A stretch of DNA of 64,000 nucleotides from Sphingomonas sp. Leaf67. GTDB taxonomy: Bacteria > Pseudomonadota > Alphaproteobacteria > Sphingomonadales > Sphingomonadaceae. The notes below the pieces were generated by a model. It ran no database searches, was not told the origin of the DNA, and worked only from the letters and a program-made list of their open reading frames with translations. The DNA lies in the NCBI RefSeq assembly GCF_001421965.1, contig NZ_LMLP01000001.1:620001-684000 (forward strand), given 5' to 3'. The stretch's first letter is position 1; each line of letters opens with the position of its first letter. The position numbers and the translations under genes were made by a program. Of this stretch, positions 34,827 to 43,588 are shown piece after piece.

Positions 34827-34921
34827 CGCGACCGATCCTGCCCCATTGCGCCGCACGCCCGCGCATGTCAGCTTGCCGCCTGCCAACGACCGCGACCACG
34901 CGGCGAGCGATAGGGGTGAGG

Positions 34922-35218
34922 ATGCGGATTTTCATGACGATTGCGGCGGCGACGCTGCTGGCCGGATGTGGGCTGAGCCCGGCGCAGGGTGGCCCCGAAC
35001 TGGTGGTCAGCGGCCCGAGCGAGGCGGTCGCCGCCTTCGTCCGGCAACAAGGTGCGCAGAAACCCAGCCGTGCCACGACCTTTCCCCAGCCGGCCGGTGC
35101 TGGCCGGTCCAGCGCGCGCGTACTGACCCCCGCCGGCACCGGTGCCGACACCCTCCGCCAGATCGCGCGACAGGCGACGCTGGCCGGACTAAGCGCGGCG
35201 ATCGTCGCCGCGCACTGA
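34922..35218 (+). CDS. Small lipoprotein, unknown
   Basis: A 98-residue protein with a signal and lipobox (MRIFMTIAAATLLAGCGLSP, Cys16 acylated). The AGGGGTGAGG site fits the ATG at 34922. The rest (GPELVVSGPSEAVAAFVRQQ...) is soluble and Ala-rich, with a pattern of alternating hydrophobics, but no known domain. It could be anchored in the inner or outer membrane; Gly follows the Cys, so there is no Asp at +2 to retain it in the inner membrane. It may be cotranscribed with the nuclease (95 bp apart). Confidence 0.7.
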   Translation: MRIFMTIAAATLLAGCGLSPAQGGPELVVSGPSEAVAAFVRQQGAQKPSRATTFPQPAGAGRSSARVLTPAGTGADTLRQIARQATLAGLSAAIVAAH

Positions 35219-35284
35219 CCCGCCGACCGAAAAAACGAACGCCGCGTTAACCGAATCTTGGGGGTCGGCTGGCAGGTCCGGTGC

Positions 35285-36970
35285 ATGGTATCGACCTGTC
35301 GAACCCTGTGGATCACGTTGCTCGTCGCGTTCGGTGCGTTGTGCGCCACGCCGGCGCGTGCGCAGGCAGGGATCGGCGGCACGCCGCTGACGACCTGTGT
35401 CAGCCGGGTCCAGCCCGGCGACACCGTCCGCGGCGTGTTGGCCAATACCGGCCGGTTCGACTGTACCACGCGGCAGATCGCGTTCGGACGCGGCGATTAC
35501 TGGATCCTGTCCGGTCGTCTTCCCGCGCCCGCCGATCCGGCGGCGGCGGTACGCGTGCGACAGGTCAGCCTGTGGCAGGACAGTCTGGCCGTCTATGCGA
35601 TCGCCGCCGATGGCCGCATCACCGGCTCGCTCGACGACAATGTCGGCATCGACCGCCATATCCAGCTTGGCGCGATCGTCGAACATCGTTTCACGCCCGA
35701 TGGCGCGCCCGTCGAACGGGTCCTGTGGCGGGTCGGCGGGGCCGCCAATATGCGTGGCATCGTGGTTGGTGCCCGCGTGACCGACGACATCGAAAGCCAG
35801 CGTTCGAACATGCTGCTCGCCGCATTCTATGCCGGCTTTATCGGGCTGTGCGCCGGCCTGCTCTTCTACAATTTCGCGCTGTGGCGGGTACTGCAGCACG
35901 ACTTTCAGATCGCCTATTGCGGGCTGCTTGCCTGCCTGGTGATCTATGCGTTGTCTTCGTCGGGCGCGCTGGCGTGGCTGTTGCCCGGCCTCGCCAATAA
36001 TCGTCGCATCCTGACCAGCTATCTGGCGCTGTCATGGGGCATGGCCTCGGCGCTGGCATTTTGCGCCTGTTTCTTCGAACGCCGGATCCTCGACGGCTGG
36101 CCACTCCGGCTGATCCAGATGGTCACCGTCATCTTCGGACTGCTCGGCGTGCTGCTGATGGCGGTCGGGCCGATCGCCATCAACCCGCTCGACCGCATCT
36201 TCTCGCTGACGATGTGCTTCGCGCCGGTCGCTGTCGGCCTCGTGGTGTGGCGCGCGTGGCGGCGGCGCAGCGACTATCTCTGGCTGTTCGCGCTCAGTTG
36301 GGCGGCACCGGTGGGAATGCTGGTCGTTCGCTCGCTCTACAATATCAATCTGCTGTCATGGAACTTCTGGATCGACAATTCGACGATGGTGGCGATGAGC
36401 GTCGAGACGCTGACCGCCAGCGCCGCCATCGCCTATCGCATCCGCGTGCTCAGCCACGAACGCGACGAAGCGGTGCGGCAAGAAGCGATCTCGCGCGAGT
36501 TGGCGGATACCGATCCGCTGACCGGCCTGCTCAACCGCCGCGCCTTCCTGTCGCGAGCGATTACGGCACCGGGTTCGCGTACGCTGATGCTGTTCGACAT
36601 CGACCATTTCAAACAGGTCAACGATACGATCGGTCACGACGGCGGCGACGAGGTGTTGCGCCAGTTCGCCCGTACGCTGCGGTTACACGCACCGCCGGGC
36701 GTATTGGTCGCCCGCATGGGCGGGGAAGAATTCGCGTTGTTGGGCGAAGAATCGGCGATGCCCGATCCCGACGTGCTGCTCGCCAATGTCCGCGCGCAGC
36801 GCCTGCCGTTCGACCTGCGCGTGACCAGCAGCATCGGCATCTGCCACGGCCCGCTGTCGGACGAGAATGACTGGAAACGGCTCTATCGCCTTGCCGACAA
36901 GGCACTGTTCCAGGCCAAGGCTGCCGGTCGCGACCGCGCCGGACGCGCACCGTTGTCGATGGCGGCCTGA
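35285..36970 (+). CDS. Membrane diguanylate cyclase with 7TM-DISM-like sensor and GGDEF domain
   Basis: A 561-residue protein. The ATG at 35285 gives a signal peptide (VAFGALCATPARA); an earlier TTG at 35258 is less likely. Residues about 30-180 form a periplasmic sensor of the 7TMR-DISM type, about 180-380 seven hydrophobic helices (LAAFYAGFIGLCAGLLFYNF onward), then a coiled linker (SHERDEAVRQEAISRELA) and a GGDEF domain with DPLTGLLNRRAF, FDIDHFKQVND and the signature GGEEF, so cyclase activity is expected. The product is cyclic-di-GMP. The RxxD inhibitory site normally found nine to six residues before the signature is missing (PPGV instead), so feedback control by c-di-GMP is likely lost. 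Confidence 0.92.
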   Translation: MVSTCRTLWITLLVAFGALCATPARAQAGIGGTPLTTCVSRVQPGDTVRGVLANTGRFDCTTRQIAFGRGDYWILSGRLPAPADPAAAVRVRQVSLWQDSLAVYAIAADGRITGSLDDNVGIDRHIQLGAIVEHRFTPDGAPVERVLWRVGGAANMRGIVVGARVTDDIESQRSNMLLAAFYAGFIGLCAGLLFYNFALWRVLQHDFQIAYCGLLACLVIYALSSSGALAWLLPGLANNRRILTSYLALSWGMASALAFCACFFERRILDGWPLRLIQMVTVIFGLLGVLLMAVGPIAINPLDRIFSLTMCFAPVAVGLVVWRAWRRRSDYLWLFALSWAAPVGMLVVRSLYNINLLSWNFWIDNSTMVAMSVETLTASAAIAYRIRVLSHERDEAVRQEAISRELADTDPLTGLLNRRAFLSRAITAPGSRTLMLFDIDHFKQVNDTIGHDGGDEVLRQFARTLRLHAPPGVLVARMGGEEFALLGEESAMPDPDVLLANVRAQRLPFDLRVTSSIGICHGPLSDENDWKRLYRLADKALFQAKAAGRDRAGRAPLSMAA

Positions 36971-37035
36971 CACCCCGATTACGCGCGACGCAACCCGGCT
37001 TGCATGTAGCGAAAGCGCTGCTTACACAATTGTAA

Positions 37036-38730
37036 ATGAGCAGCGCCGCACCGATCCTCGACCGCTACGCCCATCCGGTTCGCTGGGACGAACCGATACC
37101 ACCGATGTCGATGGTGACGCTGTTCGAGGAAGCGGCCGCCCGTCGCGGCACCGCGCCGCTGATCGACTTTCTCGGCCGCCATTACAGCTATGCCGAAACC
37201 AGGAACGGCGCGGACCGCGTCGCGTGTGGCTTGGCCAAGCTCGGCTATGGCCCGGGCGACCGGATCGGGCTGTTCCTGCCCAATGTCCCGCATTACGTCG
37301 CCGCCTATTACGGCATCCTCAAACTCGGCGCGACGGTCGTCAACTTCTCGCCGCTCTACACCGCGCACGAACTGGCGGCGCAGGTCGAGGATTCGGGGAC
37401 GAAGCTGCTGTTCACCCTGTCCGCCTCGGCACTGTTGCCGACCGCGCTGGAGGTGCTCGCGCGCAGTTCGCTCGAACGGCTGGTCGTCGGATCGATCGCG
37501 GGGGCGCTGCCCGCCGCCAAGTCGCTCTTCTACCGCTGGTTCCGGTCGCAGGAGGTGACGCCACGTCCCGACGACCACCGGGTCAGCGCCTTTTCGGCGC
37601 TGATCGCCAATGACGGTGGTTGCAGCATGCCGGCGATCGATCCCGAACGCGACCTCGCCCTCATCCAGTATACCGGTGGCACGACCGGCAGTCCCAAGGG
37701 CGCGATGCTGACCCATGCCAATCTGTCGGCCAATGCCCGACAGGTCGCTTGGCTCGACCCCGACGGTAACAGCCGGCTCGACCGCATCCTCGGCGTGCTG
37801 CCGATGTTCCATGTCTTCGCCAACACCTGCGTCCTCAACCGCACCGTCGTGACCGGCGGCGAGATCGTGATGCTGCCCCGGTTCGACGCCGGACAGGTGT
37901 TGGCCGCGCTCGATCGGACCAGGGCGACTGCCCTGCCCGGCGTCCCGACCATGTACCGCGCCCTGCTCGACCATCCGCGCCTCAAGCAGACCGATTTCTC
38001 GTCGCTGCGCTATTGCGTCTCGGGCGGTGCGCCGATGCCGCCCGAACTCAAGCAACGGTTCGAAGCGGCGACCGGCGCGACCCTTGTCGAGGGGTACGGC
38101 CTGTCGGAAAGCTCGGGCGTGGTGTCGTGCAATCCCTATGCCGGGCCGCAACAGGCCGGCAGCATCGGACAACCGATCGCCGGCACCCGCGTCCGGCTGG
38201 TCGACAAGGAAGATCCGACCCTCGACCCGCCCGTCGGCGAACCGGGTGAGATCGTCGTTGCCGGCCCACAGATCATGACCGGCTATTGGGGCCGTCACGA
38301 CGCCGACGACGCGACCTTCGTTACCGATGCCGACGGCGTTCACTGGCTGCGGACCGGTGATGTCGGCACGATCGACGACGACGGCTTCATCCGCATCGTC
38401 GACCGGTTGAAGGACATGATCGCGGTCGGCGGGTTCAAGGTGTTCCCGAGCGAGATCGAGCGTGTCCTGTACCACCACCCCGCCGTCCGCGAGGCGCTGG
38501 TCGTCGGCCTGCCCAGCGACTATCGGGGCGAAAGCCCGCATGCCTATGTCACGCTGGCCGACGACGCCGATGTCGACGGTGACGCGCTGAAGGCATGGCT
38601 CAACCCCCAGTTGGGCAAGCACGAACGCGTCGACGAGGTCGTCGTCCGCCTGACCCTGCCCAAGACGATGATCGGCAAGTTGAGCCGCAAGGACCTGATC
38701 GCCGAAGTGATGGCAGAACGGCAGGGATAG
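37036..38730 (+). CDS. Long-chain fatty acid-CoA ligase (AMP-binding)
   Basis: A 564-residue adenylate-forming enzyme that activates fatty acids to acyl-CoA through an acyl-AMP. The AMP-binding P-loop is YTGGTTGSPKGAMLTH (near residue 215), then VEGYGLSESSGV, the GDVGTIDDDGF motif and the lysine-containing hinge GGFKVFPSEIERVLYHHP. Length matches FadD. The ATG is 15 nt after an A+T-rich stretch (TTACACAATTGTAA) and has no Shine-Dalgarno sequence, so the message may be leaderless. The chain-length preference cannot be read. It follows the cyclase gene by 65 bp. Confidence 0.92.
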   Translation: MSSAAPILDRYAHPVRWDEPIPPMSMVTLFEEAAARRGTAPLIDFLGRHYSYAETRNGADRVACGLAKLGYGPGDRIGLFLPNVPHYVAAYYGILKLGATVVNFSPLYTAHELAAQVEDSGTKLLFTLSASALLPTALEVLARSSLERLVVGSIAGALPAAKSLFYRWFRSQEVTPRPDDHRVSAFSALIANDGGCSMPAIDPERDLALIQYTGGTTGSPKGAMLTHANLSANARQVAWLDPDGNSRLDRILGVLPMFHVFANTCVLNRTVVTGGEIVMLPRFDAGQVLAALDRTRATALPGVPTMYRALLDHPRLKQTDFSSLRYCVSGGAPMPPELKQRFEAATGATLVEGYGLSESSGVVSCNPYAGPQQAGSIGQPIAGTRVRLVDKEDPTLDPPVGEPGEIVVAGPQIMTGYWGRHDADDATFVTDADGVHWLRTGDVGTIDDDGFIRIVDRLKDMIAVGGFKVFPSEIERVLYHHPAVREALVVGLPSDYRGESPHAYVTLADDADVDGDALKAWLNPQLGKHERVDEVVVRLTLPKTMIGKLSRKDLIAEVMAERQG

Positions 38731-38733
38731 TTG

Positions 38734-38960
38734 GTTCACGCGAAGGCGCGAGGGCACAAAGAAGTGAGTGGTTCGCGCAGAGCCGCGGAGACGCGGAGGA
38801 GGCGTTGCGCGGGCGCTTGGATCCCGTCCGGCGAAGCCCCTCTCTTGCTACACGAAAGATAGAGGGCTGCTGTCGCGGCAAGCGCCACCTCTCCGCGTCT
38901 CCGCGGCTCTGCACGAACCACTCCCTTCTTATCTCCGCGCCTTCGCGCCTTCGCGTGAAC
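38734..38960. repeat. Dispersed inverted-repeat element, family B copy 2
   Basis: Left arm: GTTCACGCGAAGGCGCG at 38734, then GAGTGGTTCGCGCAGAGCCG and CGGAGACGCGGAG. Right arm, inverted, ends at 38960 with CGCGCCTTCGCGTGAAC and contains CTCCGCGTCTCCGCGGCTCT. The arms are about 65 nt and agree at most positions, so the 227-bp unit could fold into a long hairpin. A diverged copy is at 10182-10460. It fills most of the fadD-miaB gap (38731-39004). No coding content is seen. Confidence 0.85.
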
Positions 38961-39004
38961 CCGAATCCTTCCTACCGCGGTCGAAATCCGGTACAGGGCC
39001 GCCG

Positions 39005-40315
39005 ATGACTACCACCCCCAGGACCTTTCACGTCAAGTCGTTCGGCTGCCAGATGAACGTCTATGATGGCGAGCGCATGGCCGAATTGATGGCGGCGCAG
39101 GGCATGACCGCGACCGACGATGCCAATGCCGCCGATCTGGTCGTGCTCAACACCTGCCACATCCGCGAAAAGGCGACCGAAAAAGTCTATTCGGACATCG
39201 GCCGCCTGCGCAAGCACGGTGCCGACCCGATGATCGCCATCGCCGGCTGCGTCGCGCAGGCGGAGGGCGCCGAAATCGTCCGACGGGCGAAGGTCGACGT
39301 CGTCGTCGGCCCGCAGGCCTATCACAACCTGCCGAAGCTGGTCGCCGACGCCGCCGCCGGCAAGCCCGCACTCGACACCGACATGCCGCCCGAATCGAAA
39401 TTCGGCCACCTGCCGGCGCGTCGCCGCAGCGGCCCGAGCGCGTTCCTGACCGTGCAGGAAGGGTGCGACAAATTCTGCACCTATTGCGTCGTGCCCTATA
39501 CCCGCGGCGCGGAAATCAGCCGCCCCTTCGCGCGCGTCGTCGACGAGGCGAAGGCGCTGGTCGATGCCGGCGCGCGCGAGATCACGCTGCTGGGACAGAA
39601 TGTGAATGCGTGGGTCGACGGCGACGGTCGCGGTCTCGACGCGCTGATCCGCGAACTCGACCGCATCCCGGCGCTGGAGCGCATCCGGTATACGACGAGC
39701 CACCCCAACGACATGACGCAAGGGTTGATCGACGCGCACCGCGACGTCGAGAAGCTGATGCCGTTCCTGCACCTGCCGGTTCAGGCCGGCAACGACCGCG
39801 TGCTGAAGGCGATGAATCGCAGCCACACCGCCGACAGCTATCTGCGCCTGCTCGACCGGGTTCGCGTCGCCCGCCCCGATATCGCCTTGTCGGGCGACTT
39901 CATCGTCGGCTTCCCCGGTGAAACCGATGCCGAGTTCGAGGATACGCTGCGTCTGGTCGACGCGGTCGGCTATGCGCAGGCGTTCAGCTTCAAATACTCA
40001 CCCCGCCCCGGCACCCCCGCCGCCGACATGGCCGGCGAAGTCCCGCTGGCGGTGATGGACGAACGGCTGCAACGACTGCAGGCGGCGCTGTTGCGCGATC
40101 AGAAGACGTTCAACGACGCGACGATCGGCCGGACCTGTCAGGTGCTGGTCGAACGGCAGGGCCGTCAGCCGGGTCAGATGCTCGGCAAGTCGCCGTGGCT
40201 ACAATCGGTCCATTTCATGACCGACACGAAGATCGGCGACATGGTCGAGGTCGAGATCGTCGCATCGGGTGCGGTTTCATTGTCGGGCGTGGAGCGCGTG
40301 CGGGCGGCAGCGTGA
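39005..40315 (+). CDS. miaB: tRNA-2-methylthio-N6-dimethylallyladenosine synthase
   Basis: A 436-residue radical SAM methylthiotransferase that adds the ms2 group to i6A37 of tRNAs. The start is the ATG at 39005 ([20 protein letters not shown]); the open frame further upstream runs through the repeat. The N-terminal UPF0004 domain has three cluster cysteines ([25 protein letters not shown]). The radical SAM CxxxCxxC is [21 protein letters not shown] domain ends the protein. PhoH-ybeY-corC follow about 2 kb further on, an often observed association with miaB, here interrupted by two genes. Confidence 0.97.
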   Translation: MTTTPRTFHVKSFGCQMNVYDGERMAELMAAQGMTATDDANAADLVVLNTCHIREKATEKVYSDIGRLRKHGADPMIAIAGCVAQAEGAEIVRRAKVDVVVGPQAYHNLPKLVADAAAGKPALDTDMPPESKFGHLPARRRSGPSAFLTVQEGCDKFCTYCVVPYTRGAEISRPFARVVDEAKALVDAGAREITLLGQNVNAWVDGDGRGLDALIRELDRIPALERIRYTTSHPNDMTQGLIDAHRDVEKLMPFLHLPVQAGNDRVLKAMNRSHTADSYLRLLDRVRVARPDIALSGDFIVGFPGETDAEFEDTLRLVDAVGYAQAFSFKYSPRPGTPAADMAGEVPLAVMDERLQRLQAALLRDQKTFNDATIGRTCQVLVERQGRQPGQMLGKSPWLQSVHFMTDTKIGDMVEVEIVASGAVSLSGVERVRAAA

Positions 40316-40875
40316 GCGACCTCGCGACGCGCGGGGGCATCGGCGACGACCTCGCCTATCTCCGCGCCACCTATCCGCAGCCCGACTGGCGCACCCATGC
40401 CAATTTCGGCCAGCTCGCCGATTTCTGGCTGCACATCCACGCTTCGCTGCGCGCGGAGGCGGCGGCGGTCGAAACCTCGCTCGCCGCCTTTCGCGACGGC
40501 AGGCTCGACGCACCGGCGTTCCAGCGGCGGTTCGTCCCCGACCTCAACCGTTTCCTCCAGCATCTGAACGCGCATCACCAGATCGAGGACAGCGCCTATT
40601 TCCCCAAATTCCGCGCGCTCGATCCGCGCATGGCGCGCGGCTTCGACCTGCTCGACGCCGATCACCATGCGATCCACGATGCGCTGGACCGGAATGTAGA
40701 GGGCGCCCGGACCTTGCTGGCGGCGCTCGGCGGAGCGGGTGCGCTCGACCGCGCCGCCGCCGATTATGCAGAGCGATCGCGAACGCTGCTGACGATGCTC
40801 GGCCGCCATCTCACCGATGAAGAGGATCTTGTGATCCCGGCGATGCTCGAACATGGCGAGCGTCGCGTCACCTGA
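40312..40875 (+). CDS. Hemerythrin-like domain protein
   Basis: A 187-residue four-helix-bundle protein starting with GTG at 40312 that overlaps the miaB stop (GTGA). His and acidic residues for a di-iron or oxygen-binding site are spread as in hemerythrins: [43 protein letters not shown] and [15 protein letters not shown]. Bacterial members sense oxygen, iron or nitric oxide, or act in repair of iron-sulfur clusters. The coupling to miaB, itself an Fe-S enzyme, is suggestive but unproved. The exact ligand set cannot be assigned by eye. Confidence 0.85.
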   Translation: MSDLATRGGIGDDLAYLRATYPQPDWRTHANFGQLADFWLHIHASLRAEAAAVETSLAAFRDGRLDAPAFQRRFVPDLNRFLQHLNAHHQIEDSAYFPKFRALDPRMARGFDLLDADHHAIHDALDRNVEGARTLLAALGGAGALDRAAADYAERSRTLLTMLGRHLTDEEDLVIPAMLEHGERRVT

Positions 40876-40963
40876 AAAATCAACCTGTTGATACTTTGTA
40901 TCAGCAACGAATGCTCCGGCGTTGCATTGTGCTGGCGACCCCTTTCATCAATGGAAACCCAGC

Positions 40964-42022
40964 ATGACGACCCCCGCACAGGGCTATGCCGCGCAGTCGG
41001 CCGACAGCAAGCTCGCTCCCTTCTCGTTCGAACGCCGCGATCCGCAGCCGAACGACGTCGCGATCGACATCCAGTATTGCGGCGTCTGCCATAGCGACCT
41101 GCACACCGCGCGCGGCGAATGGCCCGGCACCCTCTACCCCTGCGTTCCCGGACACGAGATCGTCGGCAAGATTACCGCCGTCGGCTCCGACGTCACCAAG
41201 TTCACCGTCGGCGACACCGTCGGCGTGGGCTGCATGGTCGACAGCTGCGGTGAATGCCCGTCCTGCCATGAGGGCGAGGAGCAATATTGCACCGGCACCG
41301 GCTTCGTCGGGACCTATAACGGCCCCGACCCCGTGCTCGGCGGCCATACCTTTGGCGGCTATTCGGACCACATCGTCGTCGATCAGGACTTCGTATTGAA
41401 CGTTCGGCACGACGAGAAGGACCTTGCTGCCGTCGCGCCGTTGCTGTGCGCCGGCATCACCACCTATTCGCCGCTCAGGCACTGGAAGGTCGGTCCGGGG
41501 CAGAAGGTCGGCATCGTCGGGCTCGGCGGCCTCGGCCATATGGGCGTGAAGATCGCTGCCGCGATGGGTGCCGAGGTCTATGTCTTCTCGACCTCGCCCA
41601 ACAAACGCGACGACGCGATCCGACTGGGTGCCAAGGACCTGATCGTGTCGAAGGATGCCGACGCGATGGGCGAACATGCCGGAAGCTTCGACTTCATTCT
41701 GAACACCGTTGCGGCATCGCACGATCTCGATCAGTTCCTCGCCCTGCTGAAACGCGACGGGACGATGACGCTGGTCGGCGTGCCGGAAACGCCGCATCCG
41801 TCGCCATCGGTCGGCAACCTCGTCTTCGGCCGCCGGTCGCTTGCCGGCTCGCTGATCGGCGGCATCGCCGAAACGCAGGAAATGCTCGATTTCTGCCATC
41901 AGCACGGCCTGACCGCCGATATCGAAACGATCGCAATGGACGAAATCGAAACCGGCTATGACCGGATGCAGAAGAGCGACGTGAAATATCGCTTCGTCAT
42001 CGACATGGCGACGCTGAAGTAA
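40964..42022 (+). CDS. NAD(P)-dependent zinc alcohol dehydrogenase (YahK/CAD type)
   Basis: A 352-residue medium-chain dehydrogenase. Catalytic zinc ligands are in QYCGVCHSDLHTARGEW and PCVPGHEIVGKI; the structural zinc is held by DSCGECPSCHEGEEQYCTG. The Rossmann nucleotide site is VGIVGLGGLGHMGVKIAAAMG, and the start MTTPAQGYAAQSADSKLAPFSFERRDP is typical of the cinnamyl-alcohol-dehydrogenase/YahK group that reduces aldehydes, usually with NADPH. The ATG at 40964 was preferred to 40922 on this basis. The 90-bp leader 40876-40963 holds no obvious feature. A terminator follows. Confidence 0.94.
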   Translation: MTTPAQGYAAQSADSKLAPFSFERRDPQPNDVAIDIQYCGVCHSDLHTARGEWPGTLYPCVPGHEIVGKITAVGSDVTKFTVGDTVGVGCMVDSCGECPSCHEGEEQYCTGTGFVGTYNGPDPVLGGHTFGGYSDHIVVDQDFVLNVRHDEKDLAAVAPLLCAGITTYSPLRHWKVGPGQKVGIVGLGGLGHMGVKIAAAMGAEVYVFSTSPNKRDDAIRLGAKDLIVSKDADAMGEHAGSFDFILNTVAASHDLDQFLALLKRDGTMTLVGVPETPHPSPSVGNLVFGRRSLAGSLIGGIAETQEMLDFCHQHGLTADIETIAMDEIETGYDRMQKSDVKYRFVIDMATLK

Positions 42023-42030
42023 GCGCGAAC

Positions 42031-42058
42031 GGGGGACGGCCACGTCCCCCTTCGTTTT
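42031..42058 (+). terminator. Intrinsic terminator after alcohol dehydrogenase
   Basis: GGGGGACG (42031-42038) and CGTCCCCC (42043-42050) form an 8-bp stem with loop GCCA, followed by TTCGTTTT. The downstream T-rich tail is part of a four-copy tandem repeat. Confidence 0.8.
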
Positions 42059-42102
42059 GGCCCCTTCGTTTTGGCCCCTTCGTTTTGGCCACTTCGTTTT
42101 GG
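42047..42102 (+). repeat. Four tandem copies of a 14-bp unit at the terminator
   Basis: The unit CCCCTTCGTTTTGG occurs three times exactly and a fourth time with one change (CCACTTCGTTTTGG), back to back from 42047. The first copy includes the 3' stem and T-tail of the terminator, so the array appears to have grown by duplication of terminator sequence. It could vary in copy number. Confidence 0.9.
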
Positions 42103-42277
42103 GCTGTCCCACCGCCCTCCGCTCTGCCACACTCGCCGGCGATGCAGCAGCACCGCGCCGCCTTTCGCCCCTCCGTCCGCCTTCGTACGTTGCAGGCGTA
42201 ATGCGCTGTTCCCACCTTTGTTATGCTCCTGTCGGCCGGACGCATCCCGCGTTCCGGCCGCTTTTCGAAAGGATCGC

Positions 42278-43279
42278 ATGAGCCGAAAGCCCGTTCCCGC
42301 CCAGGCCGGTCAGCGCGCCCGCGCCGAAATCAGCTTCGACAAGCCGCAACTTCTCGCCCGCCTGTTCGGCGAATTCGACGCGAACCTGCTGGCGCTTGAG
42401 GAACGGCTGGGCGTCTACATCACCGCCCGCGGCGACCGGGTGGGGATCGAAGGATCGGCAGAGGCGGTGGCCCATGCCCGCGAAGTGCTGAACGAACTGC
42501 ATCGCCGCATTCTGCGCGGTGAGGAGGTCGATCCCGGCCTTATCGACGCGGTGATCGCCATGTCGTCGCAACCCGCGCTCGACGGCATCTTCCGCGCCGA
42601 AAGCGGTCAGGGCGCGCCCTCGATCATGATCCGGACGCGCAAGAAGACGATCGTCCCGCGCACTGTCGCGCAGGCCAGCTACATGCACCAGCTGCTCGGC
42701 AACGACATCATCTTCGCACTGGGGCCGGCGGGCACCGGCAAGACCTATATCGCTGTTGCGCAGGCGGTGGCGCAGCTGATCACCGGCAGCGTCCAGCGCC
42801 TGATTCTCTCGCGTCCGGCCGTCGAGGCGGGGGAGAAGCTCGGCTTCCTGCCCGGTGACATGAAGGAGAAGGTCGATCCCTATCTCCGTCCGCTCTACGA
42901 CGCGCTGAACGACTGTCTGCCAGCAGAACAGGTCGAACGCCGCATCCTGTCGGGCGAGATCGAGATCGCGCCGATCGCGTTCATGCGCGGCCGGACGCTG
43001 GCCGATGCCTTCGTGATCCTCGATGAAGCGCAGAACACGACGCCCGCCCAGATGAAGATGTTCCTGACCCGGTTCGGCCAGAACAGCCGGATGGTGGTGT
43101 GCGGCGATCCCAACCAGACCGACCTTCCCGGCGGCGTCCAGGCATCCGGCCTCGCCGACGCCACTCGCCGGCTGGAGGGGATCGAGGGCATCGCCTTCGC
43201 CCGTTTCGGCGCCGGCGACGTGGTGCGCCACCCGATCGTCGGCCGCATCGTCGAGGCCTATGAAGGCAAGGACGCTTGA
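42278..43279 (+). CDS. phoH: PhoH-family protein (YbeZ type)
   Basis: A 333-residue P-loop ATPase of the PhoH/YbeZ family, which works with YbeY in rRNA processing. Walker A is ALGPAGTGKTYIAVAQAV, Walker B DAFVILDEAQNTTPAQ. The N-terminal ~100 residues form the PhoH-specific domain. AAAGGA sits 4-9 nt before the ATG at 42278; the longer open frame from 42071 runs through the tandem repeat. It begins the phoH-vapB-vapC-ybeY-corC run. Confidence 0.95.
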   Translation: MSRKPVPAQAGQRARAEISFDKPQLLARLFGEFDANLLALEERLGVYITARGDRVGIEGSAEAVAHAREVLNELHRRILRGEEVDPGLIDAVIAMSSQPALDGIFRAESGQGAPSIMIRTRKKTIVPRTVAQASYMHQLLGNDIIFALGPAGTGKTYIAVAQAVAQLITGSVQRLILSRPAVEAGEKLGFLPGDMKEKVDPYLRPLYDALNDCLPAEQVERRILSGEIEIAPIAFMRGRTLADAFVILDEAQNTTPAQMKMFLTRFGQNSRMVVCGDPNQTDLPGGVQASGLADATRRLEGIEGIAFARFGAGDVVRHPIVGRIVEAYEGKDA

Positions 43280-43285
43280 GTCGAG

Positions 43286-43315
43286 GGATATCCCGCATTA
43301 GGTTGCGGGATATCC
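43286..43315. promoter_or_regulatory. Perfect inverted repeat before vapB, candidate operator
   Basis: GGATATCCCGCA (43286-43297) and TGCGGGATATCC (43304-43315) are exact inverted copies separated by TTAGGT. Each arm also contains the self-palindrome GGATATCC, so there are two palindromes in tandem, like the pairs bound by VapB/VapBC complexes. It lies between phoH (stop 43279) and the vapB ribosome site (GGAGG at 43321), and could alternatively act as an RNA hairpin. No U-tract follows, so termination is less likely. Confidence 0.6.
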
Positions 43316-43330
43316 TGTTCGGAGGTCGCG

Positions 43331-43588
43331 ATGGCGTCGCTATATATCAAGGACTCGGCAACTGCCGATCAAGCTGCTCGCTTGGCCGAGCGGCTTGGTA
43401 TCAGCAAAACGGATGTCGTTCGCCGTGGACTGATGGCGCTGGAAAACCAACTGTCTCCTGACGAACGACGCCGCGCCTTTCGCGATCGGATTGCGAAATG
43501 GCGTGCCGAGAATCCCCTGCCGCCTCTCACGGGGCTAAAAGCGGATAAAGCGTTTTATGACTGGCTGAGCGGCGAGGAGGAAGTTTGA
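43331..43588 (+). CDS. vapB: VapB-type antitoxin
   Basis: An 85-residue antitoxin with an N-terminal ribbon-helix-helix-like region (MASLYIKDSATADQAARLAERLGISKTDVVRRGLMALE) that would bind DNA as a dimer. The C-terminal half (RAFRDRIAKWRAENPLPP... DKAFYDWLSGEEEV) is the part that neutralises the toxin. GGAGG is 5 nt before the ATG. Its stop TGA overlaps the TTG start of the following toxin gene. The IR at 43286-43315 upstream is a fitting autoregulatory site. This class is usually named after the Rv0623-like VapB antitoxins. Confidence 0.85.
   Translation: MASLYIKDSATADQAARLAERLGISKTDVVRRGLMALENQLSPDERRRAFRDRIAKWRAENPLPPLTGLKADKAFYDWLSGEEEV

Noticed and set aside
36990..37040. Promoter with -35 TTGCAT and -10 TACACA giving a leaderless fadD-like message
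   Set aside because: Each hexamer matches only three of six consensus bases, so it is not a firm feature; the lack of a Shine-Dalgarno sequence is noted in the gene entry.
42047..42102. CRISPR-like tandem array
   Set aside because: Units are 14 bp and directly adjacent with no spacers, so it is a simple tandem repeat.
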